From: Shouchella rhizosphaerae
GTDB taxonomy: Bacteria; Bacillota; Bacilli; Bacillales; Bacillaceae_D
Length of the DNA stretch: 64,000 nucleotides
Assembly (NCBI RefSeq): GCF_900142675.1
Contig: NZ_FRBS01000007.1
Span: forward strand, 124,001-188,000
Direction: 5' to 3'
Made by a program: the position numbers and the translations under genes. This document shows, piece by piece, positions 41,952 through 51,037 of the stretch (positions within the stretch are counted from its first letter, which is position 1; each line of letters starts with the position of its first letter). A model generated the notes under the pieces. It was given only the letters and a program-made list of their open reading frames with translations. It had not been told where the DNA came from and did no database searches.

Positions 41952-42892
41952 TGGCGCTTCTTGATTCGAACCAGCAGCCAGTTGATGACGCTTTATTTAA
42001 AAAAGCGGTACAGACTGACAGTGCCGAAAAAGTCGTTCGTCCCTCTTTGTCTTATTGGCATTCAGCGTGGGTCCGCTTGCGAGAAAACAAATTGGCGATG
42101 TTTGGACTTGCGACGATGGTCGCTCTTGGCGTCATGGCGGTGATCGGCCCATGGATTACTCCTCATAGCGTCACTGCCGGCGATTTAACGAAAGTCAACA
42201 TGCCCCCTTCGTCTGAACATTGGTTTGGTACAGACGAGCTTGGCCGTGATATGTTTGCCAGAACTTGGTACGGTGCCCGAATTTCACTATTTGTTGGCCT
42301 TGCTGCAGCCGCGATCGATTGCCTAATTGGGATTGTTTATGGAGGAATCTCTGGTTACAAAGGTGGGCGCGTCGATTCGACCATGATGCGGATTGTTGAA
42401 ATTTTGTACGGCTTGCCTTACTTGCTAGTTGTCATACTGCTTATGGTTATTATGGGGCCAGGTTTGCTTACGATTATTATCGCGTTGACTGTAACCGGGT
42501 GGGTCGGAATGGCCCGAATTGTCCGCGGTCAAGTGCTGTCATTAAAACAAAATGAATATGTGCTTGCTTCAAAAGTATTTGGCGGGAGCACTTCGCATAT
42601 TATTCGAAAGAGCCTTTTACCGAATACAATGGGGCCGATCATCATCCAAATGACGTTGACCATCCCCTCAGCGATTTTCGCGGAAGCATTTTTAAGTTTT
42701 TTAGGGCTTGGCATTCAAGCGCCTTTTGCTTCCTGGGGATCGCTCGCCAATAACGGTTTGTCCTCTATATTGACAGGCCATTGGTGGCGTCTGTTTTTCC
42801 CTGCCTTTTTCATCTCGCTCACCATGTTTGCCTTTAACGTCTTTGGCGACGGTTTGCAAGATGCACTCGACCCAAAAACAAGGAGGCGGTAG
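41951..42892 (+). CDS. dppC: Dipeptide ABC transporter permease DppC
   Basis: A 313-residue partner permease. The OppC N-terminal domain (SYWHSAWVRLRENKLAMFGL) is followed by SSEHWFGTDELGRDMFARTW, the family's LGTDxxGRD motif, and the EAA loop VLASKVFGGSTSHIIRKSLL. The start ATG 41951 shares one base with the dppB stop, so translation is coupled. Confidence 0.93.
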   Translation: MALLDSNQQPVDDALFKKAVQTDSAEKVVRPSLSYWHSAWVRLRENKLAMFGLATMVALGVMAVIGPWITPHSVTAGDLTKVNMPPSSEHWFGTDELGRDMFARTWYGARISLFVGLAAAAIDCLIGIVYGGISGYKGGRVDSTMMRIVEILYGLPYLLVVILLMVIMGPGLLTIIIALTVTGWVGMARIVRGQVLSLKQNEYVLASKVFGGSTSHIIRKSLLPNTMGPIIIQMTLTIPSAIFAEAFLSFLGLGIQAPFASWGSLANNGLSSILTGHWWRLFFPAFFISLTMFAFNVFGDGLQDALDPKTRRR

Positions 42893-42895
42893 CAT

Positions 42896-43891
42896 TTGGC
42901 TTTATTGCAATTAAAACAGCTGCATATAGCGTTTAAAACATATGGCGGTGAAGTTCAAGCAGTCCGAGGAGTCAATCTGAGTCTGGAAAAAGGAGAAACA
43001 CTTGCTGTTGTTGGCGAGAGCGGCTGCGGCAAGAGTGTAACAGCACAAAGCATCATGGGCCTGTTGCCAAAAGGGAGCGCCGCGATCAAACAGGGAGAAA
43101 TTTTATTTAAAGGCCAAGATTTGACGAAGCTGTCCGCTAAAAAAATGCGCCGTATCCAAGGGAACGAAATTTCGATGATTTTCCAAGACCCGATGACCTC
43201 GCTCAATCCATCATTAACAGTCGGCACACAATTGACTGAAGGCATCCGCAAGCATACGTCAATTTCTGCGAGCGAGGCTAATCATAAAGCGTTGGAAATG
43301 CTTGAAGTCGTGGGCATTGCCAACGGGAAAGAACGGCTAAAGCAGTACCCTCATGAGTTTAGTGGCGGGATGAGGCAGCGTCTCATGATTGCGATGGCGC
43401 TTATTTGCAAACCGGACATTCTTATTGCTGATGAACCAACAACGGCGCTTGATGTTACGATCCAAGCACAAATTTTAAAGCTTTTTAAAGACATTCAACG
43501 GCAGACAGGAGTCGCGATCATGTTAATTACCCATGATTTGGGCGTTGTCGCTCAGCTTGCTGACCGTGTGCATGTCATGTATGCCGGAAAAATCGTTGAA
43601 ACAAGCAATCGCAGAGAGTTGTTTTATAACCCTCAGCACCCTTATACAAAAGGATTGTTACATTCAGTTCCCCGCCTAGACGGCAGTGAAGCTGAGCTTG
43701 AACCAATTGGCGGCACGCCGCCTGATTTATTTGCACCGCCGGCAGGATGTCCATTTGCGCCACGCTGCGCGTACGCCATGGATGTTTGCCGTTCCCATAT
43801 GCCAGCGGAAACGAAGATAACAGGAACGCATGCTGTTTCGTGCTGGCTCCAAGATCCACGCGCCAAACAAGTTTTTAAAGAGTTAGCTTAA
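42896..43891 (+). CDS. dppD: Dipeptide ABC transporter ATP-binding protein DppD
   Basis: A 331-residue ATPase. Walker A is [13 protein letters not shown], the Q-loop [11 protein letters not shown], the signature [15 protein letters not shown], Walker [15 protein letters not shown] and the switch His in ITHDLGV. The C-terminal oligopeptide extension with cysteines ([18 protein letters not shown]) may bind an iron-sulfur cluster as in other OppD-type proteins. The start is TTG 42896 after AGGAGGCGG. It works with YkfD as the second ATPase. Confidence 0.93.
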   Translation: MALLQLKQLHIAFKTYGGEVQAVRGVNLSLEKGETLAVVGESGCGKSVTAQSIMGLLPKGSAAIKQGEILFKGQDLTKLSAKKMRRIQGNEISMIFQDPMTSLNPSLTVGTQLTEGIRKHTSISASEANHKALEMLEVVGIANGKERLKQYPHEFSGGMRQRLMIAMALICKPDILIADEPTTALDVTIQAQILKLFKDIQRQTGVAIMLITHDLGVVAQLADRVHVMYAGKIVETSNRRELFYNPQHPYTKGLLHSVPRLDGSEAELEPIGGTPPDLFAPPAGCPFAPRCAYAMDVCRSHMPAETKITGTHAVSCWLQDPRAKQVFKELA

Positions 43892-43904
43892 AGGGGGAAG
43901 CACG

Positions 43905-45551
43905 ATGAAAAAGAAATGGTATTATGCTCCACTAGCGGCAAGCTTTGTATGGACGCTCGCGGCTTGTACAACCGGGACGTCAACTGACGAAAATCCACCA
44001 GAAACAACAGAGGGGGAAACAGGAACAGAAGAAAAAGCAGAGGAAAAAATCTTGATTTTGAACAATGGCAATGAGCCTGTCTCTTTGAATCCACAAATTG
44101 CGTTCGAAGCAGTTTCGAATGCGCCGCTGAATAACATAATGGAAGGGCTTACACGGCTTGGTTCTGACCATACGCCAGAGGAAGCTACAGCTGAGAGTTG
44201 GGAAATCTCTGATGACGGTTTGACGTATACGTTCCATATCCGCGATGATGCCAATTGGTCCAATGGGGAGCCTGTGACAGCAGAAGACTTTGAATATGCC
44301 TGGAAAGAACTTGTCAATCCAGAGACCGCTTCCTCAGCAGCTTTTTTAGCTGAATTGATTGAAGGGGCTGCTGAATACAATGCAGGAGAAGGCTCAGCCG
44401 AGGATATGGCCGTGACGGCTATCGATGACAAAACACTTGAGGTTGTATTGACTAGCCCGCAACAATATTTCCTTAGCATCATTGCCAATCCATCGTTTTT
44501 CCCAGTTCATAAAGCAACAGCAGAAGAAAACCCTGATTGGCATACAGAAGCAGACACGTATGTAAGCAACGGTCCATTTGTCCTCGTTGGTTGGGACCAT
44601 AACTCGGAATTGCGGATGGAGAGAAACGACCAGTATTGGGATGCGGAAAATGTCGCTCTTGACGGTGTCAAATGGCTCATGCTTGAAGATGCAATGACTG
44701 CCTACCAAATGTATGAACAAGGAAACCTTCATGCAGCCGCACCGCCGGCAGACATGGCCGAACAGCTGATTGCAGAGGGAGAGGTTGACCTATTAGAACA
44801 AGCAGGCACATACTTTTACCGGTTTTTAGTGACTGAAGAGCCGTTCCAAAATCAAAAAATCCGCCAAGCATTTGCCAAAGCAGTTGACCGCCAGGCGATA
44901 GTTGATAGCGTCATTCGCCAAAACCAGGAACCTGCAGGAGCATTTGTTTCCTACGGATTTACCGAACCTGGCGGCGGTGACTTCCGTGAATCAGGCGGCG
45001 ATTTGCTTGAGTATGACCCAGACGAAGCAAAAGCATTGCTTGAAGAAGGGATGGCGGAAGAAGGCTATTCAGAATTGCCTCCTGTCACGCTTTCATATAG
45101 CTCAGGAGTGGATGAGCATCAGCGCATTGCTGAAACACTCCAACAAATGTATCAAGAAAACTTAGGCGTTTCCGTTGAGCTGGCAGTCGTTGAATCAAGT
45201 GTTTTCCTAGATCAGCAACGCAATTTAGAACTGCAAATGTCCCGGTCTTCATTTATCGCCGACTACGCTGATCCAGTCAACTTCCTTGAAAGTTTTGTCG
45301 CAGGCAGCTCTATGAACCGGACTGGTTGGGAGAACGAAGAGTATGATCGGTTGATTGCCGAGTCTAAGGAGGAAGGCGAGGAAGAGCGGCGGTTTGCGTT
45401 GCTCCATGAGGCAGAAGCACTGTTAATGGAAGAAATGCCGATTTTCCCTCTTTACTTTTATAACCAGCCAATCTTAGAAAACGACTCCGTGACAGGCGTT
45501 GTCCGCCATCCTGTTGGCTATATTGAGCTGAAATGGGCTGACATTAATTAA
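43905..45551 (+). CDS. dppE: Dipeptide/oligopeptide-binding lipoprotein DppE
   Basis: A 548-residue SBP_bac_5 protein: lipoprotein signal FVWTLAACTTG, an acidic linker, then the two-lobed binding domain. Family blocks are GNEPVSLNPQIAFEAVSNAP, FHIRDDANWSNGEPVTAEDF, SNGPFVLVGWDHNSELRME and FQNQKIRQAFAKAVDRQAIV. It captures dipeptides or murein tripeptides at the cell surface. AAAGGGGG precedes ATG 43905. DppE of B. subtilis binds murein tripeptide, matching the wall-recycling enzymes that follow. Confidence 0.93.
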   Translation: MKKKWYYAPLAASFVWTLAACTTGTSTDENPPETTEGETGTEEKAEEKILILNNGNEPVSLNPQIAFEAVSNAPLNNIMEGLTRLGSDHTPEEATAESWEISDDGLTYTFHIRDDANWSNGEPVTAEDFEYAWKELVNPETASSAAFLAELIEGAAEYNAGEGSAEDMAVTAIDDKTLEVVLTSPQQYFLSIIANPSFFPVHKATAEENPDWHTEADTYVSNGPFVLVGWDHNSELRMERNDQYWDAENVALDGVKWLMLEDAMTAYQMYEQGNLHAAAPPADMAEQLIAEGEVDLLEQAGTYFYRFLVTEEPFQNQKIRQAFAKAVDRQAIVDSVIRQNQEPAGAFVSYGFTEPGGGDFRESGGDLLEYDPDEAKALLEEGMAEEGYSELPPVTLSYSSGVDEHQRIAETLQQMYQENLGVSVELAVVESSVFLDQQRNLELQMSRSSFIADYADPVNFLESFVAGSSMNRTGWENEEYDRLIAESKEEGEEERRFALLHEAEALLMEEMPIFPLYFYNQPILENDSVTGVVRHPVGYIELKWADIN

Positions 45552-45611
45552 AAGGCATGAGGGGAGAGGGCGCTCTTCCCTCATGCCCGTTTTGCAAAGG
45601 GGGAATGGCTT

Positions 45612-46550
45612 GTGGAGGCTATCTTACCAAAAGCGTTAAAAAAGGGTGATGTCATTGGCGTGGTCGCTCCGGCAAGTCCACCAGATCTCGCCCGTATTGA
45701 AAAAGCAAAATCTTTGTATGAAGAGATGGGGCTTCAGGTGTTGCTTGCTCCCTCGGTAGGCAAACGCCACGGTTACTTAGGGGGCACGGATGCCGAGCGT
45801 GTGGCTGATTTGGAAGCGATGTTTGCCAATGAAGACGTGCGTGGCGTGTTTTGTGCTTGCGGAGGATATGGAACACCAAGAATTGTAGACCGCCTGAATT
45901 ACAAATTAATCGCCGAACATCCGAAAGTATTTTGGGGTTATAGCGACATTACGTGCTTGCATGTTGCGATCCATCAGCAAACAGGGTTAGTGACGTTTCA
46001 TGGGCCCATGCTTAGTTCTGACCTTGGCAATAGCGAATTGGAAGGGGCAACATTAGCCGGATTATCACAGATCATGGCGCCTCGCCAGCAAGTGTTTGAG
46101 CAAACACGTCAGCCGTTGCGCGTTTTAGCACAAGGCATGGCTACAGGGAAATTGGTTGGTGGGAATTTGACGTTGCTTGCTAGCATGATCGGAACGCCCT
46201 ATGAAATCGATACAAAAGACGCTCTTTTGTTTATTGAAGAAATTGAGGAAGAACCCTATCGAATTGACCGAATGCTAAACCAGCTTAGGCTTGCCGGAAA
46301 GCTTGATGATGCTGCAGGTTTTGTTATCGGCAACTTTAACGGCTGTGAGCCGAAAAAGCGCCAACATTCGTTTACACTGCAAGAAGTATTGGATGAATAT
46401 TTTTCTGCATCTGGCAAGCCGTGCATAAGCGGTTTTCAAATTGGCCATTGCTCGCCTGCATTGTCTGTTCCATATGGAGCCATGGCCGTTTTAGATACGG
46501 AGCGCAAACGTTTTGTCGTTGAAGCTGGTGTGAGGGGGGAAGGGCAATGA
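45612..46550 (+). CDS. ykfA: Muramoyltetrapeptide LD-carboxypeptidase YkfA (S66)
   Basis: A 312-residue S66 peptidase that removes terminal D-Ala from wall tetrapeptides. Blocks are KGDVIGVVAPASPPDLARI, FCACGGYGTPRIVDRLN, the nucleophile Ser in VFWGYSDITCLHVAI, KLVGGNLTLLASMIGTPYEI, Glu in LFIEEIEEEPYRIDRML and His in FQIGHCSPALSVPYG. The start is GTG 45612 after GGGGG. The stop overlaps the ykfC start (ATGA). Confidence 0.92.
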   Translation: MEAILPKALKKGDVIGVVAPASPPDLARIEKAKSLYEEMGLQVLLAPSVGKRHGYLGGTDAERVADLEAMFANEDVRGVFCACGGYGTPRIVDRLNYKLIAEHPKVFWGYSDITCLHVAIHQQTGLVTFHGPMLSSDLGNSELEGATLAGLSQIMAPRQQVFEQTRQPLRVLAQGMATGKLVGGNLTLLASMIGTPYEIDTKDALLFIEEIEEEPYRIDRMLNQLRLAGKLDDAAGFVIGNFNGCEPKKRQHSFTLQEVLDEYFSASGKPCISGFQIGHCSPALSVPYGAMAVLDTERKRFVVEAGVRGEGQ

Positions 46551-47452
46551 AGGAAGCACAGGCAGCTGAGCCAGTTGTGACACTTTGGACATCAAAGGAT
46601 TCGCCAAGAGCGATTGACGAAAAAATAATCTGTGCAACCAGTTGCTATGAAGAGTGGCTTGAACAACTTTCCTATAACGAGCGCTTAGCACTTTGTACGG
46701 AAAACCGCGTCCAAAGCCAGGTTTTGTTTGGCGAGGCTGTGCTGATCATACAGGAAGTAGGCAAGTGGGCTGAAGTGCTATTACCAAACCAGCCAACTAC
46801 GAAACATAAGGAAGGGTACCCAGGATGGATCCCCCTTTGCCAGCTCCAGGAAAAAAGCCCTCCTGCTATGAAAACAGTCCGGATTTCAAGCACGGTCGCG
46901 CCGTTGTTTACTGAAAAACATCAAAAATGGCTGACGCTTAGTTTTGGTACAGAACTAGCAGTCGTGGAAGTTGAAGAGTATGTCATCCATGTCGACACGC
47001 CTCTTGGAACAGGGATTGTTAAACGGACTGATATAGAAGAGGGGCCGAGGGAACGGACAGGGGAGGCATTGTTAAAAAGCGCTCGCCAGTTTATTGGTCT
47101 TCCCTATCTATGGGGAGGAATGAGTGGATTTGGTTTTGACTGCTCCGGGTTTGTTTATGCGATCCATCGTGCCAGCGGCATTCTTATTCCGAGGGATGCC
47201 TCCAATCAAGTCTTGACCGGGGAAATCGTTGATACAAGCAGGCCGGCTATCGGCGATTTGCTCTATTTTGGTCATGACAATGGAACAGGAGCGATTCACC
47301 ATGTAGCCATGTACGCTGGCAATGGAGAAATGATTCATGCTCCAAAAACAGGGAAAACAGTCGAGCAAATTCCCCTTGCTGGAACTATATATGAAAAAGA
47401 ACTTTGCGCAGTGCGCCGTTTTTTAAGCGCGCCTAGTTGGAGGGACATTTAG
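46547..47452 (+). CDS. ykfC: Gamma-D-glutamyl-L-diamino acid endopeptidase YkfC (NlpC/P60)
   Basis: A 301-residue cytoplasmic NlpC/P60 enzyme with two N-terminal SH3b-like domains (to ~165), then the catalytic domain: Cys in [15 protein letters not shown], His in [19 protein letters not shown] and a third polar residue after it. In B. subtilis YkfC cuts gamma-D-Glu-Dap in free murein peptides that begin with L-Ala. ATG 46547 overlaps ykfA by four bases. In B. subtilis the epimerase gene ykfB stands between these two; here there is no room for it. Confidence 0.92.
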   Translation: MKEAQAAEPVVTLWTSKDSPRAIDEKIICATSCYEEWLEQLSYNERLALCTENRVQSQVLFGEAVLIIQEVGKWAEVLLPNQPTTKHKEGYPGWIPLCQLQEKSPPAMKTVRISSTVAPLFTEKHQKWLTLSFGTELAVVEVEEYVIHVDTPLGTGIVKRTDIEEGPRERTGEALLKSARQFIGLPYLWGGMSGFGFDCSGFVYAIHRASGILIPRDASNQVLTGEIVDTSRPAIGDLLYFGHDNGTGAIHHVAMYAGNGEMIHAPKTGKTVEQIPLAGTIYEKELCAVRRFLSAPSWRDI

Positions 47453-48456
47453 TGAGTGAGCCGCTTTTGGAAGTGACGGATTTAAAAAAACATTTTGCTA
47501 TACGCAAAAACCAAACGCTTAAAGCGGTCGACGGCGTTTCTTTTGCCATTAAGAAAGGAGAAATGCTAGGACTTGTTGGCGAATCAGGCTGTGGAAAGTC
47601 AACGCTTGGCCGCACAATCCTTCGTTTGTATGAACGAACGTCTGGGTCGGTGAAGTTTAAAGGCACCGATGTCCATAAAACTGGACAAAAGCAAGCAAAA
47701 GCACTGAATCGAAGCATGCAAATGATTTTCCAAGATCCATACGCTTCATTAAATCCTCGTTCTGTCGTAATGGACATTATTGCCGAAGGAATCGACATCC
47801 ATCAGCTCTATACAGGGAGCCGCCGTAAGGAAAAGGTTTATGAGCTGTTGCAAACAGTTGGTTTAGGCGCTGAGCATGCCAATCGCTATCCACATGAATT
47901 TAGTGGCGGCCAACGGCAAAGAATTGGCATTGCTCGCGCTCTTGCCGTCGATCCAGAGTTTATTGTTGCTGATGAGCCCATTTCGGCTTTAGACGTCTCC
48001 ATCCAAGCACAAATAGTCAATTTGCTACGTAAACTCCAACGTGAAAAGGGATTAACCTTTTTGTTTATTGCCCACGACTTATCGATGGTCCGCCATATAA
48101 GCGATCGCATTGGCGTGATGTATTTGGGCAAACTAGTCGAGCTGACAACAAGCGAGGCGCTTTATAAGAATCCACTTCACCCATACACAGAAGCATTGCT
48201 TTCAGCGATTCCGATTCCAGACCCAGATTTAGAAGACAAGCGTGAGCAAATTTTGCTAAAGGGAGAGATTCCAAGCCCGCTTTCGCCGCCAAGTGGCTGT
48301 GTTTTTCGGACACGTTGCCCGAAAGCAATGGAGCGATGCGCGCTCATTGAACCGCAAATGCTGGAATACCAGCCCGGCCATTTTGCAGCTTGTCATCTAT
48401 ACGAAGGCACCACGCCGAAACATGGAGAAGCCGCTGCGGCTGCGACTCACGGTTAA
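47452..48456 (+). CDS. ykfD: Oligopeptide ABC transporter ATP-binding protein YkfD (DppF/OppF type)
   Basis: A 334-residue ATPase: Walker [14 protein letters not shown]-loop [11 protein letters not shown], signature [15 protein letters not shown], Walker [15 protein letters not shown], switch His FIAHDLSM, and the C-terminal Cys-containing extension [18 protein letters not shown]. It supplies the second nucleotide-binding subunit for the DppBC pore. The start is GTG 47452, sharing a base with the ykfC stop, with TTGGAGGG before it. It ends the operon. Confidence 0.92.
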   Translation: MSEPLLEVTDLKKHFAIRKNQTLKAVDGVSFAIKKGEMLGLVGESGCGKSTLGRTILRLYERTSGSVKFKGTDVHKTGQKQAKALNRSMQMIFQDPYASLNPRSVVMDIIAEGIDIHQLYTGSRRKEKVYELLQTVGLGAEHANRYPHEFSGGQRQRIGIARALAVDPEFIVADEPISALDVSIQAQIVNLLRKLQREKGLTFLFIAHDLSMVRHISDRIGVMYLGKLVELTTSEALYKNPLHPYTEALLSAIPIPDPDLEDKREQILLKGEIPSPLSPPSGCVFRTRCPKAMERCALIEPQMLEYQPGHFAACHLYEGTTPKHGEAAAAATHG

Positions 48457-48489
48457 CTAGCCCGTTTGGAGCAAGTGCTAAAATACGTT

Positions 48490-48524
48490 TACCCCCTGCC
48501 TTCATTTGGCGAGGGGGGTCTTTG
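48490..48524. terminator. Terminator between ykfD and the HxlR gene
   Basis: ACCCCC and GGGGGGT close a G/C-rich stem extended by CC/GG around TTCATTT. T-runs are short on both sides. Confidence 0.65.
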
Positions 48525-48525
48525 A

Positions 48526-48867
48526 TTAAGATTGTTCGTTTGTTTCAGCGTATGTCCTGTTGAGGTGGTCCGTATGGTTCTTTCCCCACTCGTGCATGGC
48601 GTCTAAAACAGGCTGTAAGCTTTTCCCATATTCAGAAATGGAGTATTCCACTTTGGGCGGGATTTGTGGATAAACTTTTCTCTCTACAATATCATGAGAT
48701 TCTAACTCTCGAAGTTGTGATGTTAACATTTTTTGGGTTATGCCCGGAATAGCACGTTTCAATTCATTAAACCGCATAACGTCATGTGTCATTAACTGAA
48801 ATAAAATTTTATGTTTCCATTTTCCGACCAGAATTTCTAACGCTGTATCTACTTCGCAGGATTCCAT
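48526..48867 (-). CDS. HxlR-family regulator (YodB/HypR-like)
   Basis: A 113-residue winged-helix protein. The HxlR signature ALEILVGKWKHKILFQLM is followed by RFNELKRAIPGITQKMLTSQ, LRELESHDIVERKVYPQIPP and KVEYSISEYGKSLQPVLDAM. A single Cys at position 4 (MESCEVD) stands where the redox-sensing cysteine of YodB-type repressors lies. ATG 48867 follows AAAGGAG; the frame upstream is promoter DNA. It is divergent from a nitroreductase, the usual arrangement for quinone- or hypochlorite-sensing HxlR repressors. Confidence 0.9.
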   Translation of the reverse strand: MESCEVDTALEILVGKWKHKILFQLMTHDVMRFNELKRAIPGITQKMLTSQLRELESHDIVERKVYPQIPPKVEYSISEYGKSLQPVLDAMHEWGKNHTDHLNRTYAETNEQS

Positions 48868-48970
48868 CGTTTCCACTCCTTTTAACAGTTTCTTTTTATA
48901 TACTATATGACAAACAAAGGGATATAGACAATCTTTTTGCCTGGCCTTTTTAGCCTCTATAGTTTCTTTT

Positions 48971-48996
48971 ATTATACTAACGTACTTTAAAGTGCG
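48971..48996. promoter_or_regulatory. HxlR operator and regulator promoter
   Basis: CGTACTTTAAAGTGCG (48981-48996) is a 16-bp palindrome with one mismatched pair. On the minus strand it lies directly upstream of TATAAT (48971-48976), inside the spacer of the hxlR promoter, so binding would shut off the regulator. The nitroreductase promoter is expected just to the right. Confidence 0.6.
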
Positions 48997-49062
48997 TACT
49001 GTTTTATTCATTGGGGATTGGATAGACTAAAAAAGAAAAACCATACAAAGGAGAGAATTTCA

Positions 49063-49659
49063 ATGGCTACTTTTTTTGAAGCAATTGAGAAACGGCGTTC
49101 CTATTACGCAATTAGCAAAGACCCTGTCGCATCAGATGAACGCATTAAAGAAGTCGTCGAGCATGCTGTAAAACATGTTCCGTCTGCGTTTAATTCCCAA
49201 TCAGCACGCGTGATCATTCTGCTTGGAAAAGAACATGACAAGTTTTGGGATTTAACGACAGATGCTTTAAAAGCAGTAGTTGGAGACGGAGACTTCTCAG
49301 GCACACAACAGAAAATGGATGGATTCAAAGCAGGGTACGGCACTGTATTGTTTTTTGAAGACCAGGAGCCAATTCTGAAGCTACAAGAGTCTTACCCGCT
49401 TTATGCAGAAAACTTTCCGATTTGGTCAGAGCAATCCTCAGGCATGCATCAACTTGCTGTATGGACTGGTTTAGAAAACGAAGGATTTGGTGCTTCGTTG
49501 CAACATTATAACCCGATTGTTGACGAATTGGTGATAAAAGAATGGAATGTACCAGAAACGTGGAAACTTCGTGCGCAAATGCCTTTTGGCAAACCTGTGC
49601 AAGAGCCAGGAGAGAAAGAATTTCTGCCGCTTGAAGATCGTGTTAAATTATATAAGTAA
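49063..49659 (+). CDS. Nitroreductase family protein
   Basis: A 198-residue FMN-dependent NAD(P)H oxidoreductase of the branch that includes yeast Frm2/Hbn1. Visible are FFEAIEKRRSYYAISKDPVA with the FMN-binding RRS, HVPSAFNSQSARVIILLG, the mid-domain WSEQSSGMHQLAVWTGLENE and WKLRAQMPFGKPVQEPGEKE, a strongly conserved C-terminal block. It probably reduces quinones, nitro compounds or lipid-derived electrophiles. AAAGGAGAG precedes ATG 49063. A divergent HxlR gene is its likely repressor. Confidence 0.9.
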   Translation: MATFFEAIEKRRSYYAISKDPVASDERIKEVVEHAVKHVPSAFNSQSARVIILLGKEHDKFWDLTTDALKAVVGDGDFSGTQQKMDGFKAGYGTVLFFEDQEPILKLQESYPLYAENFPIWSEQSSGMHQLAVWTGLENEGFGASLQHYNPIVDELVIKEWNVPETWKLRAQMPFGKPVQEPGEKEFLPLEDRVKLYK

Positions 49660-49663
49660 TACG

Positions 49664-49702
49664 AAAAGCCAGTTGAGTTTATGTCCTCAACTGGCTTTTT
49701 GA
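49664..49702. terminator. Bidirectional terminator
   Basis: AAAAGCCAGTTGAG and CTCAACTGGCTTTTT pair perfectly around TTTATGTC, between the convergent nitroreductase and Usp genes. Confidence 0.93.
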
Positions 49703-49724
49703 TTGCCGCGACAAGGCAACAATC

Positions 49725-50411
49725 TTATTTTCGCAACGCTTCTTCTTTTAATTGTGGATAAATTTTGGTCGGCTCTGTCACACGGTCATCAGTAATGTGG
49801 ACTTGGCACATTTTGTTATGGCGCATAAACTTGAAAATGCCGTTATTGAAGTCCGTTCCCGTTTCTTTGAAGAATATGCCTTCATATTTAGCATCTTTCG
49901 TATGGCTGAACATAAGACGATACCCTTCTTCGTCTTCTACAAGATAGGCACGCACGCCTTTTTCAAAGTGGCCTTCGAGTCCTTTGATCGCCCGGTCACA
50001 GGAAACGACGTGGAAATCGACGAAAGGAATCTCGCGGAGAAGCACGTTCATAAAGGAACCTTTCGTAATTTCTTCCCATCGGCTTTTAGCTGTTTGGCCG
50101 ATAATGATTTGCGTAATATGATGTTCTCTCGCCACTTCAGCGATTACTTTTACCGCCGGTTTCTTTTCATTATCACGAATAATAAATTCTTCAACATCAT
50201 ACTCTTCCGCCAGCTCTTTCCACCTATCAATATAGGCCGATTTTTCGGCATCTAACTCATCATAAGGGAGTGGGTCAACCGTTAATATATATAAAGGGCA
50301 GTCAAGCATGTTAGCAATTTTAGCACCGCGTTTAATTAACCGTTCGCCGTTTGGCCCGTAATAAACGCATACGAGGATGCTTTCATCCATGCGTCCTTTA
50401 GCTTTTTTCAT
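49725..50411 (-). CDS. Usp (universal stress)-like protein related to the KdpD Usp domain
   Basis: A 228-residue soluble protein. The first ~135 residues form a Usp/HUP fold: ILVCVYYGPNGERLIKRGAK, CPLYILTVDPLPYDE, AREHHITQIIIGQTAKSRWE and a G-S-like loop TKGSFMNVLLREI. This is closer to the Usp domain of KdpD-type proteins than to UspA. The C-terminal 90 residues (VEDEEGYRLMFSHTKDAKYE) are unfamiliar. GAGGTG precedes ATG 50411. It is divergent from the Mrp antiporter operon and has a structured leader, so a role in ion or nucleotide (c-di-AMP/ATP) sensing is plausible but inferred. Confidence 0.8.
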   Translation of the reverse strand: MKKAKGRMDESILVCVYYGPNGERLIKRGAKIANMLDCPLYILTVDPLPYDELDAEKSAYIDRWKELAEEYDVEEFIIRDNEKKPAVKVIAEVAREHHITQIIIGQTAKSRWEEITKGSFMNVLLREIPFVDFHVVSCDRAIKGLEGHFEKGVRAYLVEDEEGYRLMFSHTKDAKYEGIFFKETGTDFNNGIFKFMRHNKMCQVHITDDRVTEPTKIYPQLKEEALRK

Positions 50412-50471
50412 AAAAGATCACCTCAGTTAATTATGTTATCGAACCAACAATGAAAATGACGTTTAGGTCTG

Positions 50472-50558
50472 AATATGGCTTCTGCCCTCAGTCAGCTCAT
50501 TGCCACCGAGGCATATTGAAAACTTTGTTATTATATAACGGCGATGGACGAATTTCAA
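50472..50558 (-). promoter_or_regulatory. Promoter and structured 5' leader of the Usp gene
   Basis: Minus-strand promoter: TTGAAA (50553-50558), 17 nt, TATAAT (50530-50535). The leader then folds: AATATG pairs with CATATT (50472-50517), enclosing GCCTC with GAGGGC and a GCAGAAGCC segment. About 60 bases follow to the ATG with no terminator. It resembles a riboswitch aptamer in compactness, but I cannot assign a known class. Confidence 0.5.
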
Positions 50559-51037
50559 TTGTTTCTACAAAAAAGATTAAATTTCTTTCTCCTCTTTATT
50601 GAATGCCAATTACGTTCGTTTGCTTGGGCCGACATACTGCCTGTGACATTTTTGTGTGGCCCAAGGCGTATTGTGTGCATTGCCTTTAAAAATAGTATAT
50701 ACTTTTAATCGACAAGTAAATCACCAACGGTTCATTTTTTACAAACAACCCTCATGCTTTTTTGGCCTTCCCTCGTGCTCTGGAAAAGTATATAAAAGGC
50801 CTAGCGTCCAAAGCAGGCGAATTGGCTTTTCCGTGCAGCATCCACTCCGTTGCGCGATTTCGAGCTGGCATAAAGCAGACATTCCAATATTTTGCTTTCA
50901 TCATACACTTTCTCTCTAGGAAGCACAAGCTTTGATTGGCTTGGTTTTTTTAGGGTACACTTGGAAGGACATAAGCGAAAGGAATGAATACGTACATAGA
51001 TTTACGCAGTTTAACTTGAGAAAAAGGAGGTCGCGTT
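50559..51037 (+). promoter_or_regulatory. mrp upstream region
   Basis: The mrpA promoter candidate is TTGATT (50932-50937), 18 nt, TACACT (50956-50961). A strong isolated hairpin, CTTGGGCC with GGCCCAAG (50625-50667), has no T-run on either strand. A possible 11-codon frame (50984-51019) lacks a well-placed binding site. The remaining ~280 bases show no gene. Confidence 0.5.

Noticed and set aside
43922-44488. 188-codon minus-strand frame inside dppE
   Set aside because: Shadow of the SBP coding sequence; Ser/Ala-rich composition mirrors its codons.
50984-51019. 11-codon upstream frame before mrpA
   Set aside because: The purine-rich stretch is only one base from its ATG, so translation is unlikely; mentioned with the region only.
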